DNA of 64,000 nucleotides from Pacificitalea sp040119125. GTDB lineage: Bacteria; Pseudomonadota; Alphaproteobacteria; Rhodobacterales; Rhodobacteraceae. A program made the translations under genes and the position numbers. The stretch lies in the NCBI GenBank assembly GCA_040119125.1, contig JBEDTR010000001.1, positions 1 to 64,000 on the forward strand, in the 5' to 3' direction. Shown here piece after piece: positions 34,677-44,004 of this stretch; the stretch's first letter is position 1, and every line of letters begins with the position of its first letter. The notes beneath the pieces were generated by a model. It was not told where the DNA came from. It searched no databases and saw only the letters and a list, made by a program, of their open reading frames with translations.

Positions 34677-36824
34677 ATGATCGACGTCGAAGATCTCGTC
34701 GCCCTCGTTGTCGCGTATAATCCGCGCACGAATACCGATCTGATCCGGGATGCATATGCCTACGGGCAATCCATGCACGAGGGTCAGATGCGGCATTCGG
34801 GCGAACCCTATTTCACCCATCCTGTCGCCGTCGCCGCCATCCTGACCGAGATGCGGCTTGATGATGCGACGATCGTGACCGCGCTGCTGCACGACACGAT
34901 CGAGGATACGAAAGCGTCCTACCCCGAGATTTCGCGCCGGTTCGGACGCGACGTGGCTGATCTGGTCGACGGGGTGACGAAGCTCACGAACCTGCAGCTT
35001 TCCTCGACCGAGACCAAACAGGCCGAAAACTTCCGTAAGCTCCTGATCGCCATGTCGCGCGATCTGCGCGTGATTTTGGTGAAGCTCGCAGACCGTCTGC
35101 ACAACATGCGCACGATCAAATTTCAGCGCGTGGAAAAGCAGATCCAGAAATCCCGCGAGACGATGGACATCTTTGCGCCGCTCGCCGGGCGGATGGGCAT
35201 GCAGTGGATGCGTGAGGAACTGGAGGATCTGGCCTTCAGGGTGCTGAATCCCGAAGGGCGGTCGTCGATCATCCGGCGGTTCATCACCCTACAACGCGAA
35301 ACCGGCGACGTGATCCACAAGATCACCAAGGATATTCGTCTGGAGCTCGACAAGGTTGGCATTGAGGCCGAAGTATTCGGTCGCGCCAAGAAACCCTATT
35401 CGATCTGGCGCAAGATGCAGGAGAAGGCGCAGGGCTTCTCCCGGCTGGCGGATATTTACGGCTTCCGTGTCATCACCGAGAGCGACGAGGATTGCTACCG
35501 CGTGCTGGGCGCGATCCATGGACGGTGGCGCGCCGTGCCGGGACGGTTCAAGGATTATATCTCGCAGCCCAAGACCAACGGTTACCGGTCAATCCATACC
35601 ACCGTGTCGGGGCGCGACGGCAAACAGGTCGAAGTGCAGATCCGCACCCGCCAGATGCACGAAGTGGCGGAGGCCGGCGTTGCGGCGCATTGGTCCTACA
35701 AGGACGGGGTGCGCGTCGAAAACCCCTTTGCTGTCGATCCGGCGAAATGGATCCAGACCCTGACCGAGCGCTTTAACGAAGCCGATCACGACGAGTTTCT
35801 CGAGCATGTGAAACTTGAGATGTATACTGATCAGGTCTTCTGCTTCACGCCCAAGGGCGACGTGATCAAGCTGCCGCGCGGCGCGACTCCGCTGGACTAC
35901 GCCTATGGCATCCACACCCGTATCGGGGACAGTTGCGTGGGCGCCAAGATCGACGGGCTGCGTGTCCCGCTCTGGACTCGGTTGAAAAACGGCCAATCGG
36001 TCGAAATCATCACCGCCGAAGGGCAGCGTCCGCAGGCGACATGGCTCGACATCGTGGTGACGGGGCGGGCGAAATCGGCTATCCGCCGCTCGCTGCGCGA
36101 AGAGGACCGCGAACGCTACATCAAGCTTGGGCGCGAATTGGCGCGGGTTGGCTTTGAGCATGTCGGCAAAAAGGCCACCGATAAGGCGTTGCGCACCGCC
36201 GCGCGTCGTCTGGGCGCGCAGACGATCGAGGAATTGCTGGCCCGGCTTGGCAGCGCGCAGGTGACCGCGCGCGATGTCGTGGGCACACTTTATCCCGAAC
36301 TGGCCGCCGCCCAGAAGGGCGACGAAGTTTCCGCGGATCGAGCGGTGATTGGCCTGTCGGCTGACCAGACGCCAACCCGTGGCAGCTGCTGCCAGCCCGT
36401 GCCCGGTGAGCGCATCGTCGGCATCACATATCGCGGGCAGGGCGTGGTTGTTCACGCCATAGATTGTCCTACCTTGATCGACATGGAAGACCAGCCGGAT
36501 CGCTGGGTAGATCTGCACTGGCACGGGGGCTTGCATCCGGCGATTTATGGCGTGACGCTGGAGCTGACGATCAGCAACGATGCCGGGGTGCTGGGTCATA
36601 TCTGCACGCTGATTGGTGAGCAGAAAGCCAATATCTCGGACCTGCATTTCGCAGATCGAAAACCGGATTTCTATCGCATCATCGCTGATGTGGAGCTGCG
36701 CGATGTGGAGCATCTGCACATGGTGATGACAGCGCTGGAAGCCGATAGTGACGTGGCCGATATCATCCGCATCCGACAGGGTGCGCATCGGGAGCGGGAA
36801 TTCAGACGGGTGGAGCGCGCCTGA
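34677..36824 (+). CDS. Bifunctional (p)ppGpp synthetase/hydrolase (Rsh), 715 aa
   Basis: Makes and degrades the stringent alarmone. HD hydrolase domain 1-200 with H48, H72-D73 and D138 intact. Synthetase domain about 245-370 with YRSIHTTV and VEVQIRTRQMHEVAEAG. TGS domain about 385-450 (FCFTPKGDVIKLPRG). C-terminal zinc-finger/ACT part about 560-715 (SCCQPVPGERIVGITYRG; NDAGVLGHICTLIGE). Both active sites look complete, so it is bifunctional, as is the single Rsh of most alphaproteobacteria. Cotranscribed with rpoZ. Confidence 0.97.
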   Translation: MIDVEDLVALVVAYNPRTNTDLIRDAYAYGQSMHEGQMRHSGEPYFTHPVAVAAILTEMRLDDATIVTALLHDTIEDTKASYPEISRRFGRDVADLVDGVTKLTNLQLSSTETKQAENFRKLLIAMSRDLRVILVKLADRLHNMRTIKFQRVEKQIQKSRETMDIFAPLAGRMGMQWMREELEDLAFRVLNPEGRSSIIRRFITLQRETGDVIHKITKDIRLELDKVGIEAEVFGRAKKPYSIWRKMQEKAQGFSRLADIYGFRVITESDEDCYRVLGAIHGRWRAVPGRFKDYISQPKTNGYRSIHTTVSGRDGKQVEVQIRTRQMHEVAEAGVAAHWSYKDGVRVENPFAVDPAKWIQTLTERFNEADHDEFLEHVKLEMYTDQVFCFTPKGDVIKLPRGATPLDYAYGIHTRIGDSCVGAKIDGLRVPLWTRLKNGQSVEIITAEGQRPQATWLDIVVTGRAKSAIRRSLREEDRERYIKLGRELARVGFEHVGKKATDKALRTAARRLGAQTIEELLARLGSAQVTARDVVGTLYPELAAAQKGDEVSADRAVIGLSADQTPTRGSCCQPVPGERIVGITYRGQGVVVHAIDCPTLIDMEDQPDRWVDLHWHGGLHPAIYGVTLELTISNDAGVLGHICTLIGEQKANISDLHFADRKPDFYRIIADVELRDVEHLHMVMTALEADSDVADIIRIRQGAHREREFRRVERA

Positions 36825-36873
36825 CGACAGGGCGGAGATTTCGCGCGGATTAACGGAAAAGGGCGTCTACGCC

Positions 36874-37524
36874 GTGTTCAAACGCCGGAACAAACGCTCT
36901 TGGGCCCGGATCGCACGGGAAGCCGTGTATCCCCGGGGCGGCTGGACGCGCGCGTTTCACTACGTCAAGCATCGGGTGCGCCGTTTGCCTGACCGGCCGG
37001 AGCGGATCGCACGCGGGATCGCAGCTGGGGTCTTTGTCTGTTTCACGCCGCTTTACGGGCTGCATTTCTTTACGGCCTTCATCATCGCCAAGCTGATGCG
37101 CGGCAATGGGCTGGCGGCTTTGCTGGCGACCTTCTTCGGTAACCCGCTGACATTCCCGCTTATCGCGACCATCAGCCTGCAATTGGGGCATTGGATGGTC
37201 GGCACTGGCAGGGCCGAACATCACCGCACGATCTTCCAGAAATTTGGTTGGGCGGCGCGGGATTTGCAAAACAACATGGTCGCCTTGTTCAGCGCGCGCG
37301 ATGCCCATTGGGGCGGGCTGGCGATGTTCTACCGCGACGTTTTCATTCCCTATCTGATCGGCGGGCTGATCCCCGGCATTATCGCTGGGTTGATTGCTTA
37401 CTATTTCTCGATGCCACTGATCGCCGCCTATCAAAACCGGCGAAAGGGCTTGCTGGCAAAGAAGATTGCCGAGCTGAGCCGCAAGGCTGGGCAGAAGAAA
37501 AAAGGCGGTCACCGCCAATCATAA
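36874..37524 (+). CDS. DUF2062 membrane protein, 216 aa
   Basis: Basic N-terminus (FKRRNKRSWARIAREAVYP) then the DUF2062 core: RIARGIAAGVFVCFTPLYGLH, FIIAKLMRGNG, LATFFGNPLTFPLI, with two or three membrane helices and a Lys-rich C-terminal tail. Start placed at GTG 36874, 49 nt after the Rsh stop; the ribosome site is weak. Family function unknown; position between rsh and pdxJ is typical of Rhodobacteraceae. Confidence 0.88.
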   Translation: MFKRRNKRSWARIAREAVYPRGGWTRAFHYVKHRVRRLPDRPERIARGIAAGVFVCFTPLYGLHFFTAFIIAKLMRGNGLAALLATFFGNPLTFPLIATISLQLGHWMVGTGRAEHHRTIFQKFGWAARDLQNNMVALFSARDAHWGGLAMFYRDVFIPYLIGGLIPGIIAGLIAYYFSMPLIAAYQNRRKGLLAKKIAELSRKAGQKKKGGHRQS

Positions 37525-37634
37525 GCGCGACCTGCGGGTGGGGACGTGTGGCGGCGGCGCGGGGGCCGGGATGCGGTTCCCCTTTGCGACGACCGGGACT
37601 AGTCTGCGCCCGAATCGCCGTAACGGAGCCTGCC

Positions 37635-38399
37635 ATGTCCGCCCTTCCCCTGTCCGCCCCGCTGGGTCGTCTGCGCCTTGGCGTCAACATAGATCACGTT
37701 GCCACGGTTCGGAATGCACGCGGCGGCGAGGCGCCCGATCCCATTCGCGCGGCGGAACTGGCGCAAGTGGCCGGGGCAGATGGCATCACCGCGCATTTGC
37801 GCGAGGATCGGCGTCATATTTCGGATCGTGACATCGACCGGCTGATGGAGGTGCTGAGCGTGCCGCTCAACTTCGAGATGGCCGCCACGGATGAAATGCA
37901 GGCCATCGCCCTGCGCCATAAGCCGCACGCGGTCTGCATCGTCCCTGAAAAGCGCGAGGAACGCACGACCGAAGGCGGGCTGGAGGTTGCGCAGGATGAA
38001 AACCGCCTGACGCATTTCATCGCCCCTCTGCGCGAGGCGGGCTGCCGGGTGTCGATTTTCATCGCCGCCGACCAGCGCCAGATCGACGCCGCACATCGCA
38101 TCGGCGCCGCTGTGATCGAGCTGCATACGGGCGCTTATTGCGATGCTCATGCCGAGGGCCGATTTGAGGACCGTGACGCCGAACTCGAGCGCCTCAGCGC
38201 CATGTCCGCCTATGCCCATGGGCTAGGGCTGGAAGTTCATGCAGGCCACGGCCTGACCTATGACACGGTGCAACCCGTTGCAGCCTTTCCTGAGGTCATG
38301 GAGCTGAATATCGGCCATTTCCTGATTGGCGAGGCGATATTTCGTGGGCTGGAGCCCGCGATAGCCGAAATGCGGCGACTGATGGTGACGGCCCGTTAG
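37635..38399 (+). CDS. pdxJ: Pyridoxine 5'-phosphate synthase, 254 aa
   Basis: Condenses 1-deoxyxylulose 5-phosphate with aminoacetone 3-phosphate to form vitamin B6. LGVNIDHVATVRNARGG, GADGITAHLREDRRHI, the catalytic ELHTGAYCD glutamate, and GLEVHAGHGLTYDTV with a catalytic His; LNIGHFLIGEAIF at the end. ATG 37635 follows CGGAG. Last gene of folK-rpoZ-rsh-DUF2062-pdxJ; acpS, which I recall following it in relatives, is elsewhere. Confidence 0.97.
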   Translation: MSALPLSAPLGRLRLGVNIDHVATVRNARGGEAPDPIRAAELAQVAGADGITAHLREDRRHISDRDIDRLMEVLSVPLNFEMAATDEMQAIALRHKPHAVCIVPEKREERTTEGGLEVAQDENRLTHFIAPLREAGCRVSIFIAADQRQIDAAHRIGAAVIELHTGAYCDAHAEGRFEDRDAELERLSAMSAYAHGLGLEVHAGHGLTYDTVQPVAAFPEVMELNIGHFLIGEAIFRGLEPAIAEMRRLMVTAR

Positions 38400-38412
38400 T
38401 GACCCCTGTAGC

Positions 38413-38889
38413 TTAGCGCGGCAGCTTCGGTCCCAGCTCCGCCAGAACGGCTTCGTATACAGCGCGCTTGAATGGCACGATCTGACCGGGCAGGTCCGCC
38501 GGGTCGATCCATTTCCAGTCGGAAAATTCCGGATGCGCGGTGTCGATGCGCACCTGATCGTCCCGGCCCAGATAGCGCAGCAGGACCCATTTCTGCTCCT
38601 GCCCGCGATAGCGCCCTTTCCAGACCTTACCCACCAGATGCGGCGGCAGTTCATAGGTGATCCAGCCTTCGGTCTCGGCCAAGGGCTCAACCATCGTGGC
38701 GGGGATACCGGTTTCTTCCTCAAGTTCCCGCAGGGCGGCGGTGGCCGCGTCTTCGCCCGCGTCGATACCGCCCTGCGGCATTTGCCAAGCGGGCACGTCG
38801 CTGTCGATGCGCTGTCCGACAAACACGCGGCCTTCGGCATTTATAAGCATCACACCGACACAGGGACGGTAGGGAAGATCATCGGACAT
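38413..38889 (-). CDS. rppH: RNA pyrophosphohydrolase RppH, 158 aa
   Basis: Nudix enzyme that removes pyrophosphate from mRNA 5' ends and so triggers decay. PYRPCVGVMLINAEGRVFVGQRID at the front (in parts), WQMPQGGIDAGEDAATAALR and ELEEETGI forming the Nudix box (about 40-62), and the RppH-specific WKGRYRGQEQKWVLLRYLG. Convergent with pdxJ (13 nt apart). Last gene downstream of ctpA but separated from it by a terminator. Confidence 0.95.
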   Translation of the reverse strand: MSDDLPYRPCVGVMLINAEGRVFVGQRIDSDVPAWQMPQGGIDAGEDAATAALRELEEETGIPATMVEPLAETEGWITYELPPHLVGKVWKGRYRGQEQKWVLLRYLGRDDQVRIDTAHPEFSDWKWIDPADLPGQIVPFKRAVYEAVLAELGPKLPR

Positions 38890-38950
38890 GGGGGCTCCGT
38901 TCAGGTTGCTGTCCCGGTCTAACGCGGCTGCGTTCGGGCGGGAAGACCAT

Positions 38951-38985
38951 GAAAAAGCGCGCCGCCTAGGGGAAGGCGGCGCGCT
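38951..38985 (-). terminator. Intrinsic terminator downstream of ctpA
   Basis: AGCGCGCCGCC (38956-38966) and GGCGGCGCGCT (38975-38985) form an 11-bp perfect stem with an 8-nt loop; on the minus strand a TTTTTC run follows. It separates the gpmI-envC-ctpA operon from rppH. Confidence 0.92.
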
Positions 38986-39009
38986 GGTCTTGTCAGGCTT
39001 GGCGCAGGC

Positions 39010-40374
39010 TTACTGAGTGTCGCCGTCGCGCTTGGGGCCGAGGGCGTTCAGGCCTTTCAGGATGTCGATCGCATAGGCCAATTGATAGTCATCCACCCGC
39101 AGCTTTGCGGCCTCTTCGGCGGCTTCCTGTTCGTCAATGATCTGCTGACGCTCGTCTTCGGTCAGGCTGTCATTGTCGAGCGCGCCACGCAGGCTCGATT
39201 CCGAACGGGAGCGGCGGGCGATGGAGGGGGTGTCCTCATCGTCTGTCAGTTCCGCTTCGGGGACGACGGGGGGCTGTTCCACCACGATGTCGGGCGACAC
39301 GCCAAGCGCCTGGATCGAGCGGCCCGACGGCGTGTAGTAGCGTGCCGTGGTCAGCCGCATCGCGCCGTTCTGGCGCAGCGGCATCACCGTCTGGACCGAC
39401 CCTTTGCCGAAGGATTTGGTGCCGATGACGATTGCCCGGCGGTGATCTTGCAACGCGCCCGCAACAATTTCGGAGGCCGAGGCAGAGCCGCCATTGATCA
39501 GCACGACCATCGGCTTGCCGCTGGCCAAGTCGCCTTCGGTGGCGTTGAACCGCTCACCATCCGCCGCGCTGCGACCGCGGGTGGATACGATTTCGCCGGC
39601 CTCCATGAACGCGTCCGACACTTTGATCGCCTGTGTCAGCAGGCCGCCGGGGTTGTTGCGCAGGTCGAGCACAAAGCCATTGACGTTGTCGATGCCGCCA
39701 GCCTCTTCGACCGCCTCATTCAGCCCTTCCTCTAGGTTGGGGAAGGTCTGGTCATTGAAGGTCGTCACGCGCAGAACGACGGTTTCGCCCTCGGTGCGGG
39801 TGCGCACGGCGGTCAGTTTGATGGTGTCACGGATGATCGTTACATCGAACGGCTCGTCGATGGTCTCACGCACCAGCGTCACCACGATTTCCGAACCGAC
39901 CGGCCCGCGCATCATGTCCACGGCCTCGTCCAAAGTCAGGCCCAGCACGCTTTCGCCATCGACATGGGTGATAAAATCGCCCGCCTCGACGCCTGCTTCA
40001 TAGGCCGGGGTGCCGTCCATTGGCGACACGACCTTCACGAAGCCCTCTTCCTGCGTGACCTCAATGCCCAACCCGCCAAATTCACCGCGTGTCTGAACGC
40101 GCATGTCGTCGGCGTCGTCAGCCGAAAGGTATGAGGAATGCGGATCGAGCGAGGTGAGCATGCCGTTGATTGCGGCTTCGATCAGCTCCTTTTCATCGAC
40201 ATCCTCGACATAACCGGCGCGGATACGCTCGAAGATGTCGCCGAAAAGGTCGAGTTGCTCGTAAACGGTCGAGTTGCGCTCGGCCTCCTGTGCGATCAGC
40301 GGGCCTGCGACCTGCGTTGTGATCACGGCGCCTGCGAGGATGCCGCCGGTTGCGGCCATCGCGAATTTCTTCAT
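39010..40374 (-). CDS. ctpA: C-terminal processing peptidase (S41 family), 454 aa
   Basis: Periplasmic serine protease. N-terminal export signal (MAATGGILAGAVITTQVAGP), PDZ domain about 85-170 (GGLGIEVTQEEGFVKVVSP; GDFITHVDGESVLGLTLDEA), and the S41 core with the nucleophile in NGGSASASEIVAGAL and the lysine base in GTKSFGKGSVQT. An acidic C-terminal extension (about 385-454) is disordered-looking. Starts 4 nt after the EnvC-like gene, consistent with the known cooperation of Ctp proteases with peptidoglycan hydrolase regulation. Confidence 0.95.
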   Translation of the reverse strand: MKKFAMAATGGILAGAVITTQVAGPLIAQEAERNSTVYEQLDLFGDIFERIRAGYVEDVDEKELIEAAINGMLTSLDPHSSYLSADDADDMRVQTRGEFGGLGIEVTQEEGFVKVVSPMDGTPAYEAGVEAGDFITHVDGESVLGLTLDEAVDMMRGPVGSEIVVTLVRETIDEPFDVTIIRDTIKLTAVRTRTEGETVVLRVTTFNDQTFPNLEEGLNEAVEEAGGIDNVNGFVLDLRNNPGGLLTQAIKVSDAFMEAGEIVSTRGRSAADGERFNATEGDLASGKPMVVLINGGSASASEIVAGALQDHRRAIVIGTKSFGKGSVQTVMPLRQNGAMRLTTARYYTPSGRSIQALGVSPDIVVEQPPVVPEAELTDDEDTPSIARRSRSESSLRGALDNDSLTEDERQQIIDEQEAAEEAAKLRVDDYQLAYAIDILKGLNALGPKRDGDTQ

Positions 40375-40378
40375 CTGC

Positions 40379-41518
40379 TCATCCGTCCTTTGTCACTGAG
40401 AACCACGGAGCCGGGTCCACCGGGCTGCCGCCCTGCCTGATCTCCAAGTAAAGCGTTTCCGACAGCGCGGCGCCACCGGGTTCTGCGGTTCGGCTGTCCT
40501 CTGCCGGGCCACCCATCATGCCGATCGGCGCGCCTGCGGCCAGCACCGTTCCGGTTGGAGCATAAACCTGATCCATCCCGCCGAGCACCACCAGACTGCC
40601 GGCTTCGGGCTCAAGGATCATCACATTTCCGTAGTCGGGAAAGGGGCCGGCATAGCGCACGGTTGCGGCGACCGGCGCGGTGATCAGCGCCATCGGGCGG
40701 GTGCCGAGGATCAGACCGGGGCGCGTGACCCCGGCGGCGTCGGCCTCGTTGAACCGGCGCAGGACGCGCCCGGCGACGGGCAGGGGCAGGGCGCCCCGCG
40801 CCTGCGCGAAATCAGGCAGGTCCACCGCGACGGCGGCGGCGGCGCTTTCGGCGATCCCGGTCGCGAAGGCATCGAGCGTATCGGCATCCTCCCGCAGGCG
40901 GGCCATTTCGGCCTCATCGGTGGCGACGGGGTCGGGCAGATCGCCGCGATCGGCAATGGCTTGGCTCAGCCGGGTGCGGGCGGTCTGAATACCCTCCAGC
41001 CCCTCGGCCAGCCATTCGGCGGCGCTTTGCTGCAAGGTCACGACCAGCGCCAATTCCTCCAACTCGATTTTCAGCACGGTGGCGCGGGCCTGAAGACCCG
41101 GCGCGATTTCCGACAGGATCATCCCCGACCGGGCTGTGCCAAGTGCCCCCGAAGGATGCAGCAGCGGCAGCGCGTCGGGGGTCTGCTCCATCGCGGCGAG
41201 GATGCCCAGAAGCTGCGCGATGTCATCCCGGCGGGCGTCCAGTTCAGCGCGCAGGGCGGCTTCGCGGATCACGGCGTTGCGGATGCCCTCGCGCAGGGCT
41301 GACAGGCCGTCCTCATAGGCGCGCACGACACGGGTCAGCGCGGCCACACGGTCGCGGCCCCGGTCGGCGCGGGCCAGACCATCGGCTGCGGTCGCCAGAT
41401 CAGCGGCGGCCTGCTGAGCCATTGTCGCCGCATCCCCGCCTGCGCCGTTCTGCGCCCGGACTGGCAGGGCCAGCACCAGAGCGCCAAGACAGAACAGGAA
41501 GGCGAGGCGGCGGATCAT
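40379..41518 (-). CDS. EnvC-like murein hydrolase activator with degenerate LytM domain, 379 aa
   Basis: Signal peptide (FLFCLGALVLALPVRAQ), an Ala-rich coiled coil (about 30-235) and a C-terminal LytM/M23-like domain (about 255-379: LPVAGRVLRRFNEADAAG, MALITAPVAATVRYAGPFPDYGNVMILE in parts, LYLEIRQGGSPVDPAPWF). The zinc ligands of active M23 peptidases (HxxxD and HxH) are absent, as in EnvC, which activates amidases instead of cutting peptidoglycan itself. Its start overlaps the gpmI stop by 4 nt. Expected in the periplasm at the septum. Confidence 0.88.
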   Translation of the reverse strand: MIRRLAFLFCLGALVLALPVRAQNGAGGDAATMAQQAAADLATAADGLARADRGRDRVAALTRVVRAYEDGLSALREGIRNAVIREAALRAELDARRDDIAQLLGILAAMEQTPDALPLLHPSGALGTARSGMILSEIAPGLQARATVLKIELEELALVVTLQQSAAEWLAEGLEGIQTARTRLSQAIADRGDLPDPVATDEAEMARLREDADTLDAFATGIAESAAAAVAVDLPDFAQARGALPLPVAGRVLRRFNEADAAGVTRPGLILGTRPMALITAPVAATVRYAGPFPDYGNVMILEPEAGSLVVLGGMDQVYAPTGTVLAAGAPIGMMGGPAEDSRTAEPGGAALSETLYLEIRQGGSPVDPAPWFSVTKDG

Positions 41519-43047
41519 TCGGAAATCAGGCTTTCCCCGGTCATCTCGGGCGGGGTGTCGAGGTGCATCAGTTGCAGCAGGGTCGGCGCCAGATCGCCAA
41601 GCTTGCCGCCCCGCAGCGTCGCGCCGGACGGCCCACCGACCAAGATCACCGGCACCGGGTTCAGCGTATGTGCCGTATGTGGCCCGCCGGTCTCAGGATC
41701 GATCATGGTTTCGCAATTGCCGTGGTCAGCGGTCAGGATCATCGCGCCGCCCGCAGCCTTCAGCGCCTCCAGCACCCGGCCCAGCCCGGTGTCGACGGCG
41801 GCACAAGCGGCCTTGGCGGCCTCCAGATCGCCGGTATGGCCCACCATGTCGGGGTTGGCGTAATTGACCACGATCAGATCATAGCCCGCCTCGATTGCGC
41901 CGACGAAGCGATCCGTCACCTCGGCACAGGACATCTCCGGCTGCAGGTCATAGGTCGCCACGGCGGGGGATTTCGGCATGTAGCGATCCTCGCCTTCCTC
42001 TGGGGTTTCGACGCCGCCGTTGAGGAAAAAGGTCACATGCGGATATTTCTCGGTCTCGGCCAGCCGGAACTGACGCAGACCCTGTTTCGCCACCCATTCC
42101 CCCAGCGTGTTGCGGATTTCCTGCTTGGGGTAGGCGGTGGTCATATAGGCATCATGGGCCTTGGAATAATCGACCATGCCCAGCAGCGCGGCGAGCGGCG
42201 GCTTTGCGCCCCGGTCGAACCCGTCAAAGTCAGCCGAGCCCATAGCCATCAGGATTTCGCGGGCCCGGTCGGCGCGGAAGTTAAGGCAGAATAGGCCGTC
42301 GCCCTCGGCCATACCGGTATAATCGCCAATGACGCTGGGCGGGATGAATTCATCCGTCTGGTCGGCAGCATAGGCAGCGGTGACGGCGGCTGTGGCACCG
42401 GGGGCGGCGGTGCCGTCGGCCCGGACCATGGCGCCATAGGCCTGCGCAACCCGATCCCAGCGATTGTCGCGATCCATCGCGAAATACCGCCCGATGACGG
42501 TGCCCACGCGTGCGCCCTGCGGCAGTTGGTCCAGCAATTCAGGGATAAAGCGGTCGGCGGATTTGGGGGCGACATCGCGCCCGTCGGTGATGGCGTGGAT
42601 AACCACCGGAACGCCGGCCTTGGCGATCATGCGCGCGGCGGCGAGGATATGGGTGATGTGCCCATGCACGCCCCCGTCGGAAATCACGCCCATCAGATGC
42701 GCCGTGCCGCCGGATTGCTTCAGCGTCGCGATAAAGGAGCCGATGGCCGCATTGTCAAAAAATGACCCATCCTCGATCGCCAGATCAATCTGCCCCAGAT
42801 CCATCGCGACGACACGGCCCGCGCCGATATTGGTGTGGCCTACCTCGGAGTTGCCCATCTGGCCTTTGGGCAGACCCACATCGGGGCCGAAGGTTGTCAG
42901 CGTGGCATTGGGGCATTCCGCCATCAGCCGGTCGAAATTCGGCGTTTCGGCCAGCAGGGGGGCGTTGCCCTCCTCCACCGGGCCGATGCCCCAGCCATCA
43001 AGAATGCACAGGACGACGGGTTTCGGCGCGGGGCGGGTTGCGGGCAT
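41515..43047 (-). CDS. gpmI: 2,3-bisphosphoglycerate-independent phosphoglycerate mutase, 510 aa
   Basis: Glycolytic mutase of the alkaline-phosphatase fold with two manganese ions. VVLCILDGWGIGP (D17), the phosphoserine in GQMGNSEVGHTNIGAGR (S67), ISDGGVHGHITH, DGRDVAPKSA, NFRADRAREI, NYANPDMVGHTGDLEAA and LTADHGNCE. Full length. Coupled to envC and ctpA downstream, a gene order typical of alphaproteobacteria. Confidence 0.98.
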   Translation of the reverse strand: MPATRPAPKPVVLCILDGWGIGPVEEGNAPLLAETPNFDRLMAECPNATLTTFGPDVGLPKGQMGNSEVGHTNIGAGRVVAMDLGQIDLAIEDGSFFDNAAIGSFIATLKQSGGTAHLMGVISDGGVHGHITHILAAARMIAKAGVPVVIHAITDGRDVAPKSADRFIPELLDQLPQGARVGTVIGRYFAMDRDNRWDRVAQAYGAMVRADGTAAPGATAAVTAAYAADQTDEFIPPSVIGDYTGMAEGDGLFCLNFRADRAREILMAMGSADFDGFDRGAKPPLAALLGMVDYSKAHDAYMTTAYPKQEIRNTLGEWVAKQGLRQFRLAETEKYPHVTFFLNGGVETPEEGEDRYMPKSPAVATYDLQPEMSCAEVTDRFVGAIEAGYDLIVVNYANPDMVGHTGDLEAAKAACAAVDTGLGRVLEALKAAGGAMILTADHGNCETMIDPETGGPHTAHTLNPVPVILVGGPSGATLRGGKLGDLAPTLLQLMHLDTPPEMTGESLISE

Positions 43048-43156
43048 GGGGTCCTCCGGGTTTTGCGAAATGCTTAGGCCGCGCGTGGCGCGAGATCAAC
43101 CGCAGCAACGGTGACGGCACAGGCGGACCGGCATCGACCCGCCGGGCAGGTTGCGC

Positions 43157-43627
43157 TTAGACCCGGTGGTAGGGCGTGTTCGCCAGAATGGCGGTGGCGC
43201 GATAGAGCTGCTCGGCCAGCATCACGCGGGCCAGCATATGCGGCCAGACCATCGCGCCAAAGGACAGGGTGAAATCAGCCTCGGCCACGAACGCAGGGTC
43301 CAGCCCATCCGCCCCGCCGATCACGCAGGCCATATCGCCCCGCCCCTGATCGCGCCATGCCGCAATGCGGTCGGCAAAATCAGGCGAGGACAGGCGCTTG
43401 CCGCGCTCATCCATCGCGACGAGGACTGCGCCATCGGGCAGAGCCCGGCGCAGGGCGGTCGCCTGAGAGGATTTGTCGGGGGTTTTGCGATCATCGACCT
43501 CGATCACGCGGGCCGGGCCGAGCCCGAAGGCCCGCCCGGTTTTTCCCGCACGGTCGAGATAGTCGTCGATCAGCGTCTTTTCCGGCCCCGAGCGGAGCCG
43601 GCCCATCGCAACGATCGTCAGCCGCAT
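43157..43627 (-). CDS. rlmH: 23S rRNA pseudouridine(1915) N3-methyltransferase RlmH, 156 aa
   Basis: SPOUT-class methyltransferase: RLTIVAMGRLRSGPEKTLIDDY at the front (in parts), VAMDERGKRLSSPDFADRI, CVIGGADGLDPAF and the knot region LSFGAMVWPHMLARVMLAEQLYRA (in parts) with HRV at the C-terminus. The open frame extends upstream, but ATG 43627, overlapping the rsfS stop by 1 nt, gives the standard length. Confidence 0.97.
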   Translation of the reverse strand: MRLTIVAMGRLRSGPEKTLIDDYLDRAGKTGRAFGLGPARVIEVDDRKTPDKSSQATALRRALPDGAVLVAMDERGKRLSSPDFADRIAAWRDQGRGDMACVIGGADGLDPAFVAEADFTLSFGAMVWPHMLARVMLAEQLYRATAILANTPYHRV

Positions 43628-44004
43628 CAGCCGGGCTGAACGGGCGGGCGTGCCGTGGTGGCGCTGGTCATCCACATTTTCTCGAGCTGGTAGAACTCGC
43701 GCACTTCCGGGCGGAAGACGTGGACGATGATGTCGCCAGTGTCGATCAGCACCCAGTCGCCGGCTTCCTTGCCTTCGACCTTGCTCATCCGGCCATGGTC
43801 GGATTTCAGGCGCTCGACCAGTTTCTCGGAGATGGCGGCGACCTGACGGGTCGACCGGCCCGAGCAGACGACCATGTAATCGGCCATCTCGGACTTGCCG
43901 CGCAGGTCGATGGACACGACCTCTTCGGCCTTGTCCTCTTCGAGGGAGGTCAGGATTTGCGACAGCAGATCTTCGCTGCTGAGCGGTTCAGCCGCGCCGG
44001 TCAT
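43627..44004 (-). CDS. rsfS: Ribosome silencing factor RsfS, 125 aa
   Basis: Binds ribosomal protein uL14 and blocks subunit joining under starvation. LLSQILTSLEEDKAEEVVSID, MADYMVVCSGRSTRQVAAI, GDWVLIDTGDIIVHVFRPEVR and EFYQLEKMW are the family core. I place the start at ATG 44004, preceded by AGGGG about 8 nt away. An alternative is an in-frame CTG at 44055 positioned 8 nt behind a perfect AGGAGG. That AGGAGG also sits in front of an out-of-frame ATG whose 19-codon frame ends overlapping ATG 44004. rlmH follows with a 1-nt overlap. Confidence 0.92.
   Translation of the reverse strand: MTGAAEPLSSEDLLSQILTSLEEDKAEEVVSIDLRGKSEMADYMVVCSGRSTRQVAAISEKLVERLKSDHGRMSKVEGKEAGDWVLIDTGDIIVHVFRPEVREFYQLEKMWMTSATTARPPVQPG

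Noticed and set aside
40379..41518. Active M23 zinc peptidase
   Set aside because: Zinc ligands are missing from the LytM domain; an EnvC-type activator is the better call.
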